Shown one piece after another: positions 1 to 7,626 of a stretch of 64,000 nt of DNA; within the stretch, counting starts at the first letter, position 1, and every line of letters begins with the position of its first letter. The position numbers and the translations under genes are program-made. The stretch comes from Bhargavaea changchunensis (GTDB lineage Bacteria; Bacillota; Bacilli; Bacillales_A; Planococcaceae): the NCBI RefSeq assembly GCF_042665595.1, contig NZ_JBHTCT010000011.1:124001-188000 (forward strand), written 5' to 3'. The notes under the pieces are model-generated. The model was not told where the DNA came from. It saw only the letters and a list, made by a program, of their open reading frames with translations, and did no database searches.

Positions 1-1
1 C

Positions 2-292
2 AATGAAGTGACGACGACCCCGGTGCTCCGTCCGCTCATCGCGGTGGACAAACTGGACATCATCAGCATCGCCGAAAAGATCGGCACATACGAAACGTCA
101 ATCCGTCCATTTGAGGACTGCTGTACCATCTTTACGCCTTCCAATCCGGCCACCAAGCCGAAAACGGATAAAGTCATTTATTATGAGGGCAACGCAGATT
201 TCGGACCGATGATCGAAAAAGCCGTGGCCGAACGGGAAATCATCGAGCTGCCGCTTAAAAAAGAAGAAGATCCATTTTCGGATCTTCTGTAA
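2..292 (+). CDS. thiI: tRNA 4-thiouridine synthase ThiI, 3' end
   Basis: Only the last 96 codons lie in the window; the frame is open from base 2. ThiI adenylates U8 of tRNA and delivers sulfur to make 4-thiouridine, and also feeds sulfur into thiamine thiazole synthesis. The segment TSIRPFEDCCTIFTP is characteristic of the Bacillus-type enzyme. The protein stops about 50 residues after it, so there is no C-terminal rhodanese domain as in E. coli. An ssp gene follows, as in B. subtilis where thiI and sspA are adjacent. The family assignment is secure; the start lies outside the window. Confidence 0.93.
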   Translation, partial: NEVTTTPVLRPLIAVDKLDIISIAEKIGTYETSIRPFEDCCTIFTPSNPATKPKTDKVIYYEGNADFGPMIEKAVAEREIIELPLKKEEDPFSDLL

Positions 293-320
293 TCAGACAC
301 AAATTTCCAGTTAACCTGCC

Positions 321-349
321 GTATGATAATCCGCCTCCGGTACATTCTA
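321..349 (+). promoter_or_regulatory. Sigma-G-type promoter of first ssp gene
   Basis: GTATG (321-325) and CATTCTA (343-349) are separated by 17 bases and fit the forespore sigma-G consensus (GNATR and CATNHTA). The predicted start is near 356, leaving only a short leader before the ribosome site at 358-368. The same arrangement recurs ahead of the second ssp gene. Confidence 0.7.
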
Positions 350-372
350 TGTGCACAAGGAGGTGATACATC

Positions 373-579
373 ATGGCAAACAACAACAGCAACAACTCGA
401 ATCAGCTTCTCGTACCTGGTGTCCGCCAAGCGCTGGACCAGATGAAGTACGAAATCGCTCAAGAGTTCGGAGTTCAGCTGGGTGCCGACGCAACATCGCG
501 TGCCAACGGTTCCGTTGGCGGAGAAATCACCAAGCGTTTGGTTTCGATGGCACAGCAGCAAATGAAAGGCCAACAATAA
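373..579 (+). CDS. Alpha/beta-type small acid-soluble spore protein (copy 1)
   Basis: A 68-residue SASP that coats and protects forespore DNA against UV, heat and peroxide and is degraded at germination by the Gpr protease. The sequence contains the family core: LLVPGVRQALDQMKYEIAQE with the Gpr cleavage region around YEIAQEFG, then LGADATSRANGSVGGEITKRLV. An Asn-rich head (ANNNSNNSNQ) precedes it. The AAGGAGGTGAT ribosome site at 359-369 fixes the ATG at 373. A near-identical copy starts 382 bases downstream, so the two arose by tandem duplication. Expression is expected only in the forespore from the sigma-G-type promoter at 321-349. Confidence 0.96.
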   Translation: MANNNSNNSNQLLVPGVRQALDQMKYEIAQEFGVQLGADATSRANGSVGGEITKRLVSMAQQQMKGQQ

Positions 580-587
580 TGCAATGA

Positions 588-617
588 AGGCCGCCCGTCC
601 AAGACGGGCGGTCTTTA
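588..617 (+). terminator. Terminator of first ssp gene
   Basis: CCGCCCGTC (591-599) and GACGGGCGG (603-611) form a 9-bp GC-rich stem with a three-base loop, followed by a T-rich run. The second ssp gene ends with the same stem. Confidence 0.9.
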
Positions 618-701
618 ATTTATACCGGTTCTTTCTGAATAAAGTGTGCGGCATAGTTCCGGATTATCCGCCTGATCTATTTAATTTCCAGAGATCCTGC
701 C

Positions 702-730
702 GTATGATAATTCGCTTCCGGCACATTCTA
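702..730 (+). promoter_or_regulatory. Sigma-G-type promoter of second ssp gene
   Basis: GTATG (702-706) and CATTCTA (724-730) with a 17-base spacer repeat the motif and spacing found ahead of the first ssp copy. Each duplicated gene therefore keeps its own forespore promoter. Confidence 0.7.
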
Positions 731-754
731 TGAGCACAAGGAGGTGATACATCC

Positions 755-958
755 ATGGCAAACGACAACAACAACTCAAACCAGCTTCTCGTACCTGGTG
801 TCCGCCAAGCGCTGGACCAGATGAAGTATGAAATCGCTCAGGAATTCGGAGTTCAGCTGGGTGCCGACGCAACATCGCGTGCCAACGGTTCCGTTGGCGG
901 AGAAATCACCAAGCGTTTGGTTTCGATGGCACAGCAGCAAATGAAGGGCCAACAATAA
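755..958 (+). CDS. Alpha/beta-type small acid-soluble spore protein (copy 2)
   Basis: A 67-residue SASP identical to the upstream copy from the NSNQLLVPG segment to the C-terminus; only the Asn-rich head differs (ANDNNNSNQ, one residue shorter). It has the same role in saturating spore DNA and the same Gpr-sensitive segment. The start is fixed by AAGGAGGTGAT at 739-749. It has its own sigma-G-type promoter and terminator, so the duplicated unit is a full transcription unit rather than a coding region alone. The downstream acyl-CoA synthetase mirrors the sspA-ytcI neighbourhood of B. subtilis. Confidence 0.96.
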   Translation: MANDNNNSNQLLVPGVRQALDQMKYEIAQEFGVQLGADATSRANGSVGGEITKRLVSMAQQQMKGQQ

Positions 959-968
959 TGCAAGAGAA

Positions 969-1000
969 GACCGCCCGTCCATGACGGGCGGCTTTAAATT
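969..1000 (+). terminator. Terminator of second ssp gene
   Basis: CCGCCCGTC (971-979) pairs with GACGGGCGG (983-991) across a CAT loop, followed by CTTTAAATTT. The stem sequence is the same as at 591-611. Confidence 0.9.
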
Positions 1001-1081
1001 TGCAACCGCACTTATTACATAATCTGTCCCGGTCCATTCTCCTGCATCCTCTGGCTATATCTTCCGAAAACAAATTCGATT

Positions 1082-1110
1082 TTGAAACGCCGAAATGTTA
1101 GGCGTATAAT
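1082..1110 (+). promoter_or_regulatory. Sigma-A promoter of acyl-CoA synthetase gene
   Basis: TTGAAA (1082-1087), a 17-base spacer and a perfect TATAAT (1105-1110). The open frame of the synthetase extends back over this promoter, which argues that translation really starts downstream at 1142. Confidence 0.8.
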
Positions 1111-1141
1111 CGATAGTGAATATGGAAAAGGGGTGACTGGC

Positions 1142-2707
1142 ATGAATAGAGAAGACCTGCTGGCACCGGAGCTGTATAACCTTGCTTCGGAATTTGAAAA
1201 ATATGCCGATGACCCGGCGCGCAAAGCGTTGATTTGGACAGACGGACAACAGACACGGGAAGTGACATACCGTGAACTGATGGAGCGTGCAAACCGTTGT
1301 GCAAACGTGCTCGTGGCGCACGGGCTCGGAAAAGGCGATGTCGTCATCGTCATGATGCCCCGGCTGATCGAGGCTTATGTTGCTTATGTGGCTGCCCTTA
1401 AAGCCGGCATCGTCGTCATTCCAAGCTCTGAAATGCTCCGTGCATCGGATATCGACTACCGCCTCGTGCACAGCGGGGCCAAAGCGATCATCGCTTATGC
1501 ACCATTTGCAGACCAGTTCAAGGAAGCCAGTCATATGGCCGGCGTAAAATTGTTTATTGTCGGCGATTCGGAGGAGGGGATTCCGCTTCTTGATGAAATG
1601 GAGCATGCATCAGACGCATTTGAATCTCCCGAGACCCGCAGCGGTGATATGGCATTTCTATCCTACACGTCCGGGACGACAGGCAAGCCGAAGGGGGTTG
1701 TCCATACACACGGCTGGGGCTACGCCCATCTCCGGACATCTGCCGCAAACTGGCTCGGCATAGAGGATGGCGACACGGTTTGGGCCACAGCAAGTCCGGG
1801 ATGGCAGAAGTGGATCTGGTCACCGTTTCTCGCAACGCTGGGCAGCGGTTCGACGGGCTTTGTCTACAACGGACGGTTTGAACCGAAAAAATACCTGGAG
1901 CTTATCGGGCAGTACGGGGTCAATGTACTTTGCTGCACCCCGACAGAATACCGGCTGATGGCGAAGACGGACAATCTTTCGGATTATGACCTTTCTTCGC
2001 TCCACAGTGCTGTTTCGGCAGGTGAACCCCTTAATATTGAAGTGATTGAAACTTTCAGCCGTGAATTCGGCCTTGAGGTCAGGGACGGTTACGGGCAGAC
2101 GGAAAACACGCTGCTCGTCGGAACAATGAAGGGAATGGAAGCACGCCCGGGCTCGATGGGCAAGCCGACTCCGGGCAACCGGGTGGAAATCATCGACGAT
2201 GAAGGTAAACCTTGTCCTCCGGGCGAGGCGGGAGATATCGCAGTTCACGTCGATACACCGGCGCTGTTCAGGGAATATCTGAATGATCCGGAGCGGACGA
2301 GCAGACAGTTCCGCGGGGACTACTATGTCACGGGGGACCGGGCAAAGATGGATGAAGACGGTTATTTCTGGTTTGAAGGCCGTGCCGATGATATCATCAT
2401 CTCCTCAGGTTATACGATCGGGCCTTTCGAGGTGGAAGACGCACTGACCAAACATCTGGCGGTTAAGGAATGTGCAGTTGTCGCAAGTCCGGATCCGGAA
2501 CGCGGAAGCATCGTCAAGGCATTCATCGTGCTCCGGAATCCGGAAGAAGCTTCGGATGAACTCGTGAAGAACCTGCAGGATCATGTCAAAACAGTTACGG
2601 CTCCATATAAGTATCCGCGTGCGGTCGAGTTTCTCGACGAGTTGCCGAAGACCGCATCCGGCAAGATCATGAGGGTCGAACTGCGCAAGCAGGAGGCCAT
2701 GAGCTGA
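1142..2707 (+). CDS. ytcI: Acyl-CoA synthetase, AMP-forming (YtcI-like)
   Basis: A 521-residue cytoplasmic ligase of the ANL superfamily that activates an acetyl or short/medium-chain carboxylate to its CoA thioester through an acyl-AMP. The P-loop-like A3 motif SYTSGTTGKPKG, the A5 motif GYGQTE, the A7 motif YVTGDRA and the C-terminal catalytic-lysine motif KTASGKIMR are all present. The frame is open from 1082, but the ATG at 1142 is preceded by AAAAGGGGTG and lies downstream of the promoter, so it is chosen. The position next to ssp matches B. subtilis ytcI. The acid it prefers cannot be read from sequence. Confidence 0.88.
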   Translation: MNREDLLAPELYNLASEFEKYADDPARKALIWTDGQQTREVTYRELMERANRCANVLVAHGLGKGDVVIVMMPRLIEAYVAYVAALKAGIVVIPSSEMLRASDIDYRLVHSGAKAIIAYAPFADQFKEASHMAGVKLFIVGDSEEGIPLLDEMEHASDAFESPETRSGDMAFLSYTSGTTGKPKGVVHTHGWGYAHLRTSAANWLGIEDGDTVWATASPGWQKWIWSPFLATLGSGSTGFVYNGRFEPKKYLELIGQYGVNVLCCTPTEYRLMAKTDNLSDYDLSSLHSAVSAGEPLNIEVIETFSREFGLEVRDGYGQTENTLLVGTMKGMEARPGSMGKPTPGNRVEIIDDEGKPCPPGEAGDIAVHVDTPALFREYLNDPERTSRQFRGDYYVTGDRAKMDEDGYFWFEGRADDIIISSGYTIGPFEVEDALTKHLAVKECAVVASPDPERGSIVKAFIVLRNPEEASDELVKNLQDHVKTVTAPYKYPRAVEFLDELPKTASGKIMRVELRKQEAMS

Positions 2708-2763
2708 TTTTTGAGCGCTCCATCCTTCCCGTCCGGCTCAACCGGTACCGGATGGGCAGTGAT

Positions 2764-2798
2764 CAAACCTCCCCCGGGTTCATCGGGGAGGTTTTTTA
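2764..2798 (+). terminator. Terminator after acyl-CoA synthetase gene
   Basis: AACCTCCCC (2766-2774) pairs with GGGGAGGTT (2785-2793), followed by a T run. It lies between the synthetase stop and the rarD ribosome site. Confidence 0.9.
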
Positions 2799-2851
2799 GT
2801 TTGGTGTGCAAGCGGACGTCCGCTGCGCAGGAAGGAAAGGAGGGACTGTCC

Positions 2852-3763
2852 TTGGAAAGCAAGGAGAAAGCAGGCATCATCTGGGCGGCCTCCGCTTACC
2901 TGATATGGGGAGTGCTGCCGATCTACTGGAAAGGCCTCGGTCATGTGCCGAGTGGAGAAGTTCTCGCCCAGCGGATTTTCTGGGCATCCATCACAACCGT
3001 CGCGGTGGTTTTATTGCTGGGCCAGGGAAAGCAGCTGGCCGGAGACCTTAAGGCCCTATGGGGAAACAAGCGTTCATTCTGGAGCCTGTTCGGCGCATCT
3101 GTCATCATCTCGGGCAACTGGTTCCTGTTTATCTGGGCGGTCAATAACGGACACATTGTGCAGACCAGTCTCGGCTATTACATCAATCCGCTTTTATCGA
3201 TCCTCCTCGGGATCGTCTTTCTGAAGGAGAGGCTGTCTTCACCAGAAAAAGCAGCCGTTGTGCTGGCCCTCCTGGGTGTCCTGATCATCACCGTTTCCTA
3301 CGGAACATTCCCGTGGCTGGCTCTCGGCCTGGCAGGAACGTTCGCCATCTATGGTTTTGCAAAAAAGACCATCCACTTGGATGCCCTGAGGGGCCTGACG
3401 ATCGAGACGGCTTTTATCGCCCCGTTCGCCGCGGCCTATCTCATCTGGGCAGGAACATCCGACGGGCTGGCGTTCTTTGAGGCCGGAACGGGCACAGTCC
3501 TTCTCCTCGTTCTATCCGGAGCGGCAACGGCTGTCCCGCTTGTCCTTTTCGCGAAAGGGGCGCAGACCATGCCGCTTTATCTTCTCGGATTCCTTCAGTA
3601 CATTGCGCCGTCGATGATGCTGTTCCTGGGGGTCGTGGTCTACGGTGAAGCATTCGGTTTAATTGAGGCGATCGCCTTTTCCTTCATCTGGGCAGGGCTG
3701 GTCCTGGTGACCGTATCGAAGTTCCGGATGATGAAAAAGATGAAGCCCGCCGAAGAAAAATGA
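2852..3763 (+). CDS. rarD: EamA-family permease RarD
   Basis: A 303-residue, roughly ten-helix inner-membrane protein of the EamA/DMT superfamily, RarD subfamily. Two repeats of five hydrophobic helices are visible, starting with GIIWAASAYLIWGVLPIYWK and the RIFWA segment typical of RarD. The substrate is unknown; chloramphenicol resistance has been suggested for the family in other bacteria. The TTG at 2852 is selected because GAAAGGAGG lies at 2833-2841. The in-frame upstream extension runs through the terminator at 2764-2798 and is not credible. The stop overlaps the -35 of the sppA promoter. Confidence 0.87.
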   Translation: MESKEKAGIIWAASAYLIWGVLPIYWKGLGHVPSGEVLAQRIFWASITTVAVVLLLGQGKQLAGDLKALWGNKRSFWSLFGASVIISGNWFLFIWAVNNGHIVQTSLGYYINPLLSILLGIVFLKERLSSPEKAAVVLALLGVLIITVSYGTFPWLALGLAGTFAIYGFAKKTIHLDALRGLTIETAFIAPFAAAYLIWAGTSDGLAFFEAGTGTVLLLVLSGAATAVPLVLFAKGAQTMPLYLLGFLQYIAPSMMLFLGVVVYGEAFGLIEAIAFSFIWAGLVLVTVSKFRMMKKMKPAEEK

Positions 3764-3789
3764 AACGGGATGCAGTCCTCTCACGTATA
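3761..3789 (+). promoter_or_regulatory. Sigma-W-type (ECF) promoter of sppA-yteJ
   Basis: TGAAAC (3761-3766), 17 bases and CGTATA (3784-3789) match the antibiotic/envelope-stress sigma-W consensus. In B. subtilis sppA-yteJ belongs to the sigma-W regulon, so position and function agree. The same motif with the same spacing precedes hflK. Confidence 0.75.
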
Positions 3790-3817
3790 GAGAGTTGGAA
3801 AGGGAGGTAGAAATCAC

Positions 3818-4828
3818 ATGAACATGAAACGATGGATCGCCCTCGGCGCGGCCGTACTCCTGTTCGTTGTAGCGGCAGGCATCAATACGGTGTCGTCCAT
3901 TATGTCAATGAACTGGCAATCTGTAATGGAAGATCAGCTTGCGCCCGCCGGCGGACAGATGGAGCAAGTCGTCGAGGATGGGGACGCGAGGAACCGGATT
4001 GCGCTTCTGCGTGTAGACGGAATCATCCAGGACACGGGTGCAGCCTCCCCATTGTTTGCGACAACCGGATATAATCATCAGGCATTCATGGAGCAGCTTG
4101 ATATGATCCGGGAGGACAATTCCGTCAAGGGCGTGGTGCTGTACGTGAACTCGCCAGGCGGCGGTGTTGTAGAATCGTCCGATATCCATGACAAGCTTGT
4201 CGAAATCCAGGAAGAGAAAGATATCCCGGTCTACGTGAGCATGGGCGGCATGGCTGCATCGGGCGGCTATTACATTTCAGCCCCGGCGGATAAAATCTTT
4301 GTACATAAGGAGACTCTGACCGGCTCGATCGGCGTCATCATGGAAAGCATCAATTATGGCGGATTCGCGGAAGAGCATGGAATCGATTTCGTCACCATCA
4401 AATCGGGCAAGTACAAGGACATCATGAGTCCGACGCGGGATATGACAGACGAAGAGCGTGACATGCTCCAGACGATGCTGAACGATTCCTATGAGCGTTT
4501 TGTGGACGTCATCGAGGCAGGCCGCGGAATGAGCGAGGCTGAGGTGAAGAAATGGGCCGACGGCCGCATCATGAACGGCGGTCAGGCAGTCGAAGCCAAA
4601 CTGGCGGATGAAACAGGGCGGCTTGAGGATGCCATCGCCGGACTGCGGGCAGATCATGGTCTGGACAAAGCCCAGGTGTTCGAATACGGCATGGATGCCG
4701 GCTTCGGATCACTGTTCGGAGTAAAAATGCAGTCGCTCTTCCAGGGGGATCTGGAAAGCCGCATCATCGGGCAGGTGCTGTCCGATTATAACTCACCGCG
4801 CATGATGTACCTGTACGGTGAAAAGTGA
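3818..4828 (+). CDS. sppA: Signal peptide peptidase SppA
   Basis: A 336-residue membrane-anchored S49 serine protease that degrades signal peptides left in the membrane. An N-terminal hydrophobic segment (residues about 6-28) anchors it. The S49 core includes YVNSPGGG and MAASGGYYIS with the expected nucleophile Ser148; by family alignment the general-base lysine is Lys200 in SGKYKD. It has the short, Gram-positive single-domain form. AAAGGGAGG precedes the ATG. yteJ follows 13 bases later, and both are expected to be driven by the sigma-W-type promoter at 3761. Confidence 0.93.
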   Translation: MNMKRWIALGAAVLLFVVAAGINTVSSIMSMNWQSVMEDQLAPAGGQMEQVVEDGDARNRIALLRVDGIIQDTGAASPLFATTGYNHQAFMEQLDMIREDNSVKGVVLYVNSPGGGVVESSDIHDKLVEIQEEKDIPVYVSMGGMAASGGYYISAPADKIFVHKETLTGSIGVIMESINYGGFAEEHGIDFVTIKSGKYKDIMSPTRDMTDEERDMLQTMLNDSYERFVDVIEAGRGMSEAEVKKWADGRIMNGGQAVEAKLADETGRLEDAIAGLRADHGLDKAQVFEYGMDAGFGSLFGVKMQSLFQGDLESRIIGQVLSDYNSPRMMYLYGEK

Positions 4829-4841
4829 GGAGGGATTCGAA

Positions 4842-5381
4842 ATGACGGAACCAATGCAAGGAACCGGTCATCTTTCCGGATCCTTCCCTGAGCCCGAGGA
4901 GTTCCGGCATGCCTATGCCGGGTTCTGGATCCGCTTCTGGTCTTATCTGATCGACCTCATCGTTTTGGGGTCTCTCAGCATGCTTGTGGTGCGTCCGCTG
5001 TTCCGGCTCGCCGGACTTGAGATTGCTCCCGATGCCTGGTATGCACCTTACAATCTGCTGACCGCAGCCATCTTCTTTCTGTATTTCATCTTCATGACGA
5101 AATACTTCGGCCAGACAGTCGGCAAGATGGTCACGGGCATCCGGGTCATCCGGCGGGACGGCGGGCCGCTGGACTGGAAGACTGTACTGTTCCGTGAATG
5201 GATTGGCCGGTATTTCTCGAAGACATTGGCGATTCTCTATATTGTGGTCGGCTTTACGCCGAAAAAGGAAGCGCTGCATGATTATATCGCGGACACGCTG
5301 GTCATTCACGAGGAGCGATACCAGAAGGCGGCTCCAGCCCGCGGTTATGCGAACCGTTTGCAAGACGGTCACGCACTCTAG
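4842..5381 (+). CDS. yteJ: RDD-family membrane protein YteJ
   Basis: A 179-residue protein with the RDD domain: AGFWIRFWSYLIDLIVL near the N-terminus, further hydrophobic helices around ILTAAIFFLYFIFM, and the GKMVTGIRVIR segment. Its molecular role is unsettled; in B. subtilis YteJ works with SppA in protection against lantibiotics. The start is the ATG at 4842 after AGTGAGGAGGG; an in-frame ATG at 4818 lies inside the sppA coding end and is less likely. It is co-transcribed with sppA. Confidence 0.87.
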   Translation: MTEPMQGTGHLSGSFPEPEEFRHAYAGFWIRFWSYLIDLIVLGSLSMLVVRPLFRLAGLEIAPDAWYAPYNLLTAAIFFLYFIFMTKYFGQTVGKMVTGIRVIRRDGGPLDWKTVLFREWIGRYFSKTLAILYIVVGFTPKKEALHDYIADTLVIHEERYQKAAPARGYANRLQDGHAL

Positions 5382-5410
5382 TACACTTGGAGAAAAGGAG
5401 GCGTTGCAAG

Positions 5411-5917
5411 ATGGCACAAGTAACATTCAAACAACAACCGGTTACACTCCTCGGAACGGAAATCAAGGTCGGTGACGAGGCGCCGGACTTCACGGTTCTT
5501 CAAAATGACCTGACCCCGTTCACGCTGAAAGATACAGAAGGGAAGATCCGGCTGATCAGCGTCATCCCGTCGATCGACACAGGCGTCTGCTCGACACAGA
5601 CCAAGCGCTTCAACGAAGCGGTCACAGAGCTGGGCGATGATGTGGCGGTGCTGACAATCTCCGTCGACCTGCCGTTTGCGCAGGCGCGCTGGAAGGCGTC
5701 CGAAGGCCTGGATAATGCCCATACCCTTTCCGACCACCGCGACCTGTCGTTCGGCACGGCTTACGGTGTTGTCATGAAGGAGTTGCGCCTCCTGGCAAGG
5801 AGCGTCTTCGTGATCGGCAAAGACGGCAAAGTCGCCTATGTCGAATATGTATCGGAAGGCACCAACCATCCGGACTATGACAAAGCAATCGACGCCGTCA
5901 AGAAACTGGCGGAATAA
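5411..5917 (+). CDS. tpx: Thiol peroxidase Tpx, single-cysteine variant
   Basis: A 168-residue atypical 2-Cys peroxiredoxin-family enzyme that reduces lipid and hydrogen peroxides with thioredoxin. The peroxidatic site IDTGVCSTQT gives Cys60, and the family segment LSDHRDLSFG...ELRLLARSVFV is intact. The usual resolving cysteine at position 95, in the motif RWCA, is replaced by lysine (RWKA), and the whole protein has only one cysteine. It must therefore recycle by a 1-Cys route, for example an external thiol, or be altered in function. The ATG at 5411 follows AAAAGGAGG. ytxK downstream matches the B. subtilis order. Confidence 0.93.
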   Translation: MAQVTFKQQPVTLLGTEIKVGDEAPDFTVLQNDLTPFTLKDTEGKIRLISVIPSIDTGVCSTQTKRFNEAVTELGDDVAVLTISVDLPFAQARWKASEGLDNAHTLSDHRDLSFGTAYGVVMKELRLLARSVFVIGKDGKVAYVEYVSEGTNHPDYDKAIDAVKKLAE

Positions 5918-5921
5918 AAAC

Positions 5922-5951
5922 GAAACCCACTCCGGCGAGTGGGTTTCTCAT
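5922..5951 (+). terminator. Terminator after tpx
   Basis: GAAACCCACTC (5922-5932) and GAGTGGGTTTC (5937-5947) form an 11-bp stem with loop CGGC and a short T run, 15 bases before the ytxK start. Confidence 0.85.
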
Positions 5952-5966
5952 TTGCGGAGGATGAAC

Positions 5967-6905
5967 ATGGAAACCAATACAGAACGGATCTTTAATTTCC
6001 TTGACGGCCACTCGGAGAGAATTTCGAAAAAAGAGGGGACGATGTATCTTGAAGCCGTCCTTGAAACAGTAAGGGCATGGGCGGATGGGAAAATCGCCCC
6101 GGAAGCGGAAAAGCCGTCAAAGGAAGAAGTGCGCAAGGGACTCCAGCTTGCCATGCTGAAGGGCATGAAGGAGAGCGCCCAGCCGAATCACCACATGACC
6201 CCTGATTCCATCGGGCTGATCACCGGCTATCTGGCCGACCGTCTGACCGGCGGAAAACCGTATGTCACCATGTTCGACCCGGCAATCGGAACAGGAAATC
6301 TGCTCTATACCGTGATGAACTTCATGGATGGCCGCACTGCGGCAAGCGGTTCCGAAATTGATGATCTTCTGATCCAGCTTGCGGCCGCCTCGGCGGATCT
6401 GCTGTCACAGCCTGTCACACTGTATCACCAGGATTCGCTGCGCCCGCTGATGGTAGACCCGGCGGACCTTGTCGTCACAGACCTGCCGGTAGGCTATTAT
6501 CCGGATGATGAAAACGCGATGAACTATAATCTGAGAGCGGAAGAAGGGCATTCCTACGCCCATCACCTGTTTATCGAGCAATCGATGCGGCACCTTAAAA
6601 AAGGCGGTCATGGCATCTTTGTCGTACCGGCAAACCTGTTCGAATCGGAATTTGCGACACAGCTCCATACGTTCCTGAAGGATGAAGCGGAAATCCTCGG
6701 TGTCATCGCTCTTCCGGAAGGACTGTTCAAGAATAAGGCCAATGCCAAGAGCCTGCTTCTCCTGAGGAAACCCGAAGGCCGGCCAGGACCAAAACCTGAG
6801 GTCCTGCTGGCGCAGGCTCCGGATCTGAAAAATGCCAATGCCGTCTCGGCGTTTTTTGGTAAGGTAGACGCGTGGGCGGAGCAAAACGGCTATAAAAAAG
6901 CATGA
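5967..6905 (+). CDS. ytxK: YtxK, class I SAM-dependent methyltransferase-like protein
   Basis: A 312-residue protein resembling the N6-adenine DNA methyltransferase domain of type I/IIG restriction systems. The SAM-binding motif is DPAIGTGN (residues 104-111). The place of the catalytic NPPY/F motif is taken by TDLPVGYYPD (171-180), a change found in the YtxK family, so base methylation is uncertain and the target is unknown. The start at 5967 is chosen over 5961 because GCGGAGG ends at 5960. It lies after tpx as in B. subtilis, but ackA, which follows ytxK there, is absent at this place. Confidence 0.85.
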   Translation: METNTERIFNFLDGHSERISKKEGTMYLEAVLETVRAWADGKIAPEAEKPSKEEVRKGLQLAMLKGMKESAQPNHHMTPDSIGLITGYLADRLTGGKPYVTMFDPAIGTGNLLYTVMNFMDGRTAASGSEIDDLLIQLAAASADLLSQPVTLYHQDSLRPLMVDPADLVVTDLPVGYYPDDENAMNYNLRAEEGHSYAHHLFIEQSMRHLKKGGHGIFVVPANLFESEFATQLHTFLKDEAEILGVIALPEGLFKNKANAKSLLLLRKPEGRPGPKPEVLLAQAPDLKNANAVSAFFGKVDAWAEQNGYKKA

Positions 6906-6906
6906 T

Positions 6907-6945
6907 AAAAGGGATGTGCAGCGTTCGGCGGCACATCCCTTTTGC
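6907..6945. terminator. Bidirectional terminator between ytxK and usp
   Basis: AAAAGGGATGTGC (6907-6919) pairs perfectly with GCACATCCCTTTT (6931-6943). The A and T runs at the two ends allow it to serve both converging genes. Confidence 0.9.
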
Positions 6946-7416
6946 TTACTCTGCGACCGGTTCTTCACCGGGCAGCTCTTCGGTCCGGACGACGAGCACA
7001 TCACATTTGGAGCTCCGGACAATCGTTTCCGAAATCGATCCGATCAGGAAGCGTTCAACCGCGTTGAGGCCGGTCGCTCCGCAGACGATCAGGTCCGCCT
7101 CGACCTTTTTTGAGATATCGCGCGGAATCATTGTCTTTGGAGAGCCGTATTCAACGATGATATTAACGTCCTGGACGCCGGCTGCCTCGGCTTCTTTGCG
7201 GTAGTCGGCAAGGAGCTCATCCGCGAATTTATGGGCCCGATCGGCGATGGAGCGGTCATACGCTTCGACAGCTGCAAACGAGCGGGTGTCGATGATGTTC
7301 ACCAAGTTGAGTGTAGCCTTGTTGCGTTTTGCAATCCCGACAGATTTCTTGAATGCCCACTCGGCTTCCTTGGAACCATCCACCGCGACAAGAATATGTT
7401 TGTAGTTGAGTGTCAT
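6946..7416 (-). CDS. Universal stress protein, UspA family
   Basis: A 156-residue cytoplasmic Usp-domain protein. The N-terminal strand HILVAVDGS and the ATP-binding signature GATGLNAVERFLIGSISETI (G-2x-G-9x-GS) are present, so it is probably an ATP-binding Usp. The role is general stress survival; no partner can be read from sequence. Its ATG is preceded by AAAAGGGAGGGAA. It is transcribed divergently from ald across a 210-base gap and ends at a shared terminator with ytxK. Confidence 0.92.
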   Translation of the reverse strand: MTLNYKHILVAVDGSKEAEWAFKKSVGIAKRNKATLNLVNIIDTRSFAAVEAYDRSIADRAHKFADELLADYRKEAEAAGVQDVNIIVEYGSPKTMIPRDISKKVEADLIVCGATGLNAVERFLIGSISETIVRSSKCDVLVVRTEELPGEEPVAE

Positions 7417-7543
7417 GTCGTTCCCTCCCTTTTCTATTGTTCTTTTTCGTCGAAAGGTTTAACGAATCCTGCATCAGACTGGTAGGAACAGTGGCAAAAT
7501 TGTGTCCCTTCTGAAGAAAACCGCTTCCGTGTCGAAAAAAGAG

Positions 7544-7552
7544 TGTTATGAT
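7544..7552 (+). promoter_or_regulatory. Extended -10 promoter candidate for ald
   Basis: TGTTATGAT is a TGN-extended -10 hexamer (TATGAT at 7547-7552) 75 bases before the ald start. No good -35 hexamer is seen at 17 bases, so the call rests on the extended -10. Confidence 0.45.
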
Positions 7553-7626
7553 GGAACTGCAGAAACAGGGGACAAGCCAACCTTCTGCCCAGCAACCAAG
7601 GATAGACATATGGGAGGGTATAGGAA

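Noticed and set aside
1083..1108. TGAAAC-N14-CGTATA, like a sigma-W promoter, ahead of the acyl-CoA synthetase gene
   Set aside because: The spacer is 14 bases, two to three too short. The same bases form a good sigma-A promoter (TTGAAA-N17-TATAAT).
2711..2851. Longer N-terminus for RarD
   Set aside because: The extension runs through a strong terminator and lacks a ribosome site; the TTG at 2852 has one.
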